The position numbers and the translations under genes were made by a program. From Armillaria gallica (lineage: Eukaryota > Basidiomycota > Agaricomycetes > Agaricales > Physalacriaceae), in contig JBANDB010000005.1 of NCBI GenBank assembly GCA_037576215.1, positions 5,518,001 to 5,582,000 of the forward strand: DNA of 64,000 bases, in the 5' to 3' direction. Numbering within the stretch: the stretch's first letter is position 1; each line of letters starts with the position of its first letter. A model generated the notes under the pieces. That model searched no databases and was not told the DNA's origin. It worked only from the letters and a program-made list of their open reading frames with translations. Below are positions 60,058 to 64,000 of this stretch, piece after piece.

Positions 60058-60939
60058 TTTTGGGGCGTCCCGGTCAAGTAGGTGAATAGGGCTCATGGAA
60101 GAGCCTCGGACACCGATCTGGAGCGAGTTACTGCGTCCTCTACACAGAAATAGGGAGAAGAAGTCAGGAACAGTTAGATAAAGTCCGAACTGTTACAACT
60201 TCAGTTTCTGGTGCTTAATGTATAACTAAAATTGGTTACCCTGATTAAGATTTCAATGCCACTGGACACGCTTCAGTACTAAGAAGCATACATCATCATG
60301 GTTCGCCCCATCGGTTCCTGAGAGATATCGGTATGTTAGTATATTTCCCCTAGCTTGGAAGTGATACGCGATGTTATCTCACTGTTCTCCGCGTAATCCG
60401 AAAGCTAAAGTACGGTATTGCTGAGTGCTTCCTTCGAATGGTCAAAGAAACCGGATTCTCCTATCTGTTTCGAGAAGAAGAAGATGAGGTGAACAAAACT
60501 GGCTCGATGACTGAAAGTAAGACCAAGCTTGAAGCACAAGGCGGATAGAAATAGACTGGAAAGGATGCGAACTCCTTGGGGCGTTACGAGATTACCAGCG
60601 CTTCAGCTCTATAGGCACTTCGGAGATGCAATAGGAAAACTAAGAGATCGCATCGTTAGGTACTTGATGCATTTAGTGCTCAACAAAGAAGAGGGGCAAC
60701 GTTCACAGATACTTGACCCTACCATCATTGATGTAACAGCGCTGCTAGGCATGTACATATAGATTAATCGAACGATGTGGTTTTACAGGTTGTTTCTTGG
60801 ACCGAGCTTGCCAGTCACAGACCAATCCATGAAACTTCCATTGATGTCGAAGTCAACGGAGGTAATCTACCCTAAAACAGCTTGAAAACAGCGAGCCGTG
60901 ATTGAACCCTCCTTGGAATCTGCAATGCATGCAACATTA
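60058..60939. repeat. Duplicated intergenic block upstream of factor D
   Basis: Counterpart of 30,550-30,880 and, more distantly, 20,835-21,600. The 77-codon frame at 60,529-60,762 is not conserved in those copies. No gene is supported. Confidence 0.4.
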
Positions 60940-61143
60940 GTGACATCTGCAATATAAATTTTCTCCACAGCTATAGAATACACTCACTGGGCTTGTCGCA
61001 GCTGGATAAGATGGCTGCTTTTTGTGGAATCATATTCCAAACCTTGAATTGTGATTGGGCGGATTATCGACTGAAGACCACATCAGGGACACGGAAAATT
61101 CCAGTTGGCGAAATGTGAATGTTCTGGACTCATAAGTTCCAAA

Positions 61144-61162
61144 GTTCAACGTTCAACGTTCA
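61144..61162. repeat. Short tandem repeat
   Basis: Three consecutive units of GTTCAAC in block R5. Confidence 0.5.
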
Positions 61163-62552
61163 ACCTGGTCAACGTCGTCGATCTTGCTATTTCGGGAATT
61201 GCCGAGGAAGGGTCAGAGATCAGAGACCATGATGTAATCGAACAGCCAATGATTACTGTTTCTCTGTTTCAATCAATCAATTTTCTCGAAAGGTTTTCCC
61301 CGTTGTCAACCTCAAGTTTAGCGTGAACTTTGCGAATCCCTGCTTCACCTCGCTACACTACCCCCGGATGTTCAGGTTAAGGTCAAATACAATTTTGGAC
61401 ACGACGGGCGCTTCCAGATCTCATGACAACAGGTTGACTGGTATGACAGGCAGGCGTACTCACCACAATTGGTTGGGACACATAGTAGGAGAAGGCGAGT
61501 TTCTCTATCTTTTACTCTGAGCATGACTCGGAAATTCACTTTGTATCCAGTAGCAGTTCGAAGAGTTTACGTTTCCCGGTACCTTCTGGAATTCGCTAGA
61601 AAATGCTGTACAAATCTCCGGTTCAGTCTGTGCGGTCTTTGCGCCGGAACGGTATCTTCAAGCAGTAACCCCGTTCCCGCTTCATCTATCTAAAGTCGCG
61701 TCTTGTCGGTAAAAATTCAAGAGGCCGCCTGTAAAGAACCCAGCCGGACGGCACATGCAAGCAAAATAAGCAGCTACTCGGATACTTGCTGCAGGCGTAG
61801 GACACCATCTCGGACAAGTTCCATTAGCCTCGTTTCAGTGCCAAGCATCTTTCATTGCTGCGCCGTTTCACAAAGGCCTGTTCCCGTAATTATGATTGCC
61901 TTATACGAGTTTGTTCAAGTCATCAGTATGTTACTGATAAATCTCTTTACGGTTATCCTGGCTCACTTTCGTTCGCATCCTAAAGTTCAGCGAGTGGACG
62001 CATGCTATCTATCAATTTCTTTTTACCACCAAAGTCAATGCTCAAGCTTGACTACGAAGTCCATGCGGTGCCTGAGGATGATCATTTTATTTCATCAAAA
62101 GGACGCTGAATCATTCTCTCAATCGGGTTTGCCAAGATAACTGTCTGCTTTTCGTCACTTCACGGGCGATGCTTTCCGTGGTTGACCTGAGTGTCCAGGA
62201 GCTGAACAAGGTCGACCTGGCCAGGTTGGAAGCCCGTAGCCACGGGGCAACACTAGACGACTCAGCTCACACAGACGTGCAAGGAACGAGCTCGGTATTC
62301 GTAGAAACGACGGTACAGGTGGTGGTAGACTAGAGAGCCGTGACATGGGGATACAAGGTATCTATGTCACACCGGCAATAGCCGAGGTAACCGGCATCCG
62401 GGTTACACAGGTCTACCATTCGGGTAACGGTTTGCATTTTTCATCGGTAACGTGCACCAAGCTGACTATCTTTATTCGCAAGGGTTCGAGCTACGTGTTT
62501 CTGCCGTGCCTGCCTGCCTATGTTTTGCGTAACCTCGACGTCTGTTCATACC

Positions 62553-62912
62553 CAGAGGTGCAGTGATGTGCCGGTCAGCGACTAGTCGCAAAGTCAGGGC
62601 CAAGTCGTTAGTCAACCAAAGGCAGGGCGATTTTTGCCTCGACCTCTTCCCACGGCCTTTGCATGACACCAAAGGCTCGGTACGAGACTCCGATTCTGGT
62701 CTCGGCCCCAGCGTCGTCATACCTCACGTTAAGAGGCGGTTTGATGTTCAAAAAGCGCCTCACTGCGTGAGAACATCAGACGCTTTGTAATACTTGGTCG
62801 TGCCCTGAAAGTCGGGGCAGAAAACGACTTAGCGACTAGTCAGCGACTAGTCACACGGGCACTACCGCGACTTTCCACTTTGGGTCACTGCCCGTCCAAC
62901 ACTGCAGAGGTG
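62553..62912. mobile_element. hAT-like MITE with 8-bp target duplication
   Basis: The element (62,561-62,904, 344 bp) starts CAGTGATG and ends with the complement of CAGTGTTGG, the usual hAT tip form. It is flanked on both sides by CAGAGGTG (62,553-62,560 and 62,905-62,912). R3 at 45,645 shows the empty site with one CAGAGGTG. The inside carries several GCGACTAGTC words, which may be transposase sites. It has no coding capacity. Confidence 0.88.
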
Positions 62913-63770
62913 TCCGAGGCTGCCGTGGATAAGTAGGACATTCGTTATTTGTTGATCGTTGCCATGAACCTTGCTTGGAATCTTCTATTCCCTGAAGTGC
63001 ATCTCTTTATGCGAAGCCGCTGTTCCATTAATTGTCTTCCTCGTCGCTTTTACCAGGACCAAGATCGAGCCAGTTATTGCCGGAAGTGAATGGATCAGGT
63101 TGTTCTATTCTCTGCAGCTTATCTCGGTTTACAGTGATCAGCCAGGCGGGAATTACGTGCATCGTGCAACCCTTTGGTCCGACGGGCAAGGAAGAGGTCG
63201 AGGACCCTCAAACGAAATCCACGGTCTGATCGCTATCTCGTGAGTAGGTGCTATTAATTGAATTGACCTATGACTCAGAGCTTTACAGTCAATGCGGCCT
63301 GGTGGGTGTACTAGGAACTTCGGGGCTTTGTTGTTTTCGTGGCTTGCTGCAACTATCGACAATGGACACCGTGACATGAACTATCGATGTGAAGTTTGTC
63401 ATCGACAACTAGGAATTATTCCCCCCAAAACTTCATGGCTAAACAATGCTCGCGCAACCATTTCCCCAGAGGGTGAGCTGGATGGCAGGACTAAGATCAG
63501 GACACCTACAGCAAACGACAGCGACAACGAACATGATCCTTTTCCCTTTCCGAGATACTGTTGCAAATTTCTACAAGGCGGAATGCGTCGTGTGAGCTTG
63601 TCATGCAAGGGTTGCGAATCCCCGGGGAGCGGAGTATCACATATGTACTGCTCATATAGACCATATATGAGCCTGCCGTGGTGAGGAGCTTCTAGAGCGA
63701 AGCGGGGAGGTCTTGGTCGCAGAGCTCCGGCGGCTCGAATCACTTCGTTTCACCGGGGGGTTTTGCATAG

Positions 63771-64000
63771 GGGACAGTATCATTGGATCTTATATTATGT
63801 ATCTATAGCTGACCTCGTATCGAGCGTCGGTATAGGGGCCGTCGGATCCATCATCCCAATGAGCCCATCACGGCTTGGTATGGGAGCGAAAGACTGTAGA
63901 ATGTACTAAATATACAGTTGATATTACATTTGTTTAAATAAATAATTACTACTTCGGCCACAAACCTGATTTGCGTCGGATAACCGGACCGAAAACCAAT
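63771..64000. repeat. Right-edge flank ending in the CCGAGTCGG-type word
   Basis: About 63,780-64,000 resembles 49,005-49,243 (shared GAGCGTCGG and ACTAAATATACAGTT words). It ends with CGGATAACCGGACCGAAAA, so another R4-like unit probably begins beyond the window. Confidence 0.55.

Larger units (their letters stand above)
60940..63770 (+). pseudogene. Degenerate block R5, with two small insertions
   Basis: Matches R3 over most of its length (61,180-62,225; 62,405-62,560; 62,905-63,470) and R2 near 63,670-63,760. Relative to R3 it carries about 180 extra bases at 62,226-62,408 and the MITE at 62,561-62,904. Readings such as FVQVISMLLINLFTVIL and the ELLERSGEVLVAELR end survive in pieces. Same unrecognised family as R1-R4. 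Confidence 0.5.

Noticed and set aside
62226..62408. About 180 bp extra in R5 relative to R3, flanked by AGG
   Set aside because: No terminal inverted repeats and only a three-base duplication; cannot be assigned to an element class.
1..64000. tRNA, rRNA, CRISPR arrays or bacterial-type operons
   Set aside because: None seen. GGTTCGAA-like words in the R blocks are not part of a cloverleaf, and the gene structure is eukaryotic.

Overview
This is a gene-sparse, repeat-rich stretch of a basidiomycete genome, most likely Agaricomycetes. The evidence is many short introns of about 47-65 bp with GT-AG ends, a COQ2-like UbiA enzyme, a fungal Trm44, a hormone-sensitive-lipase-like esterase, GAL4-type zinc-cluster regulators and a Ty1/copia element. 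The species cannot be named from the sequence.

The left part (1-14,350) is a fairly ordinary genic region. In order it holds an intact UbiA prenyltransferase (1,411-2,664, +), a Trm44-type tRNA methyltransferase (3,838-5,322, -), an esterase with a long serine-rich tail (6,534-8,750, +), a small unknown protein with a 5'UTR intron (9,273-9,596, +), a Ser/Thr-rich unknown protein (11,020-12,023, +) and an MFS-type transporter (12,352-14,345, -).

The right part (14,350-64,000) is built from segmental duplications. A second UbiA copy with a 2-bp deletion (16,100-17,379, +) lies tail-to-tail with the first of four related Zn2Cys6 transcription-factor genes, all on the minus strand (A 17.8-20.8 kb, B 27.4-30.5 kb, C 36.6-39.6 kb, D 51.9-60.0 kb). 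A and C look intact. B has an in-frame stop. D has a one-base expansion in the zinc cluster and a young Ty1/copia element (identical 318-bp LTRs) in an intron. Between the factors lie five degenerate copies of an unrecognised block (R1-R5). There are also a small UbiA relic, an inverted and rearranged piece of the Ser/Thr-rich gene, a relic of the UbiA 5' flank, a hAT-like MITE with an 8-bp target duplication, and a 2.47-kb insertion with an 8-bp duplication.

My reading, which is inference, is that an ancestral convergent pair of UbiA gene and zinc-cluster regulator was copied several times and is decaying by birth and death. Each factor copy has a CCG-N9/10-CGG inverted site about 55-80 bp upstream of its start, a natural candidate for self-regulation. 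Each UbiA copy is bracketed by short CCGACTCGG/CCGAGTCGG sequences that can fold back. The UbiA enzymes could serve prenylated aromatic (meroterpenoid-type) metabolism, but no polyketide synthase or terpene cyclase is visible here.
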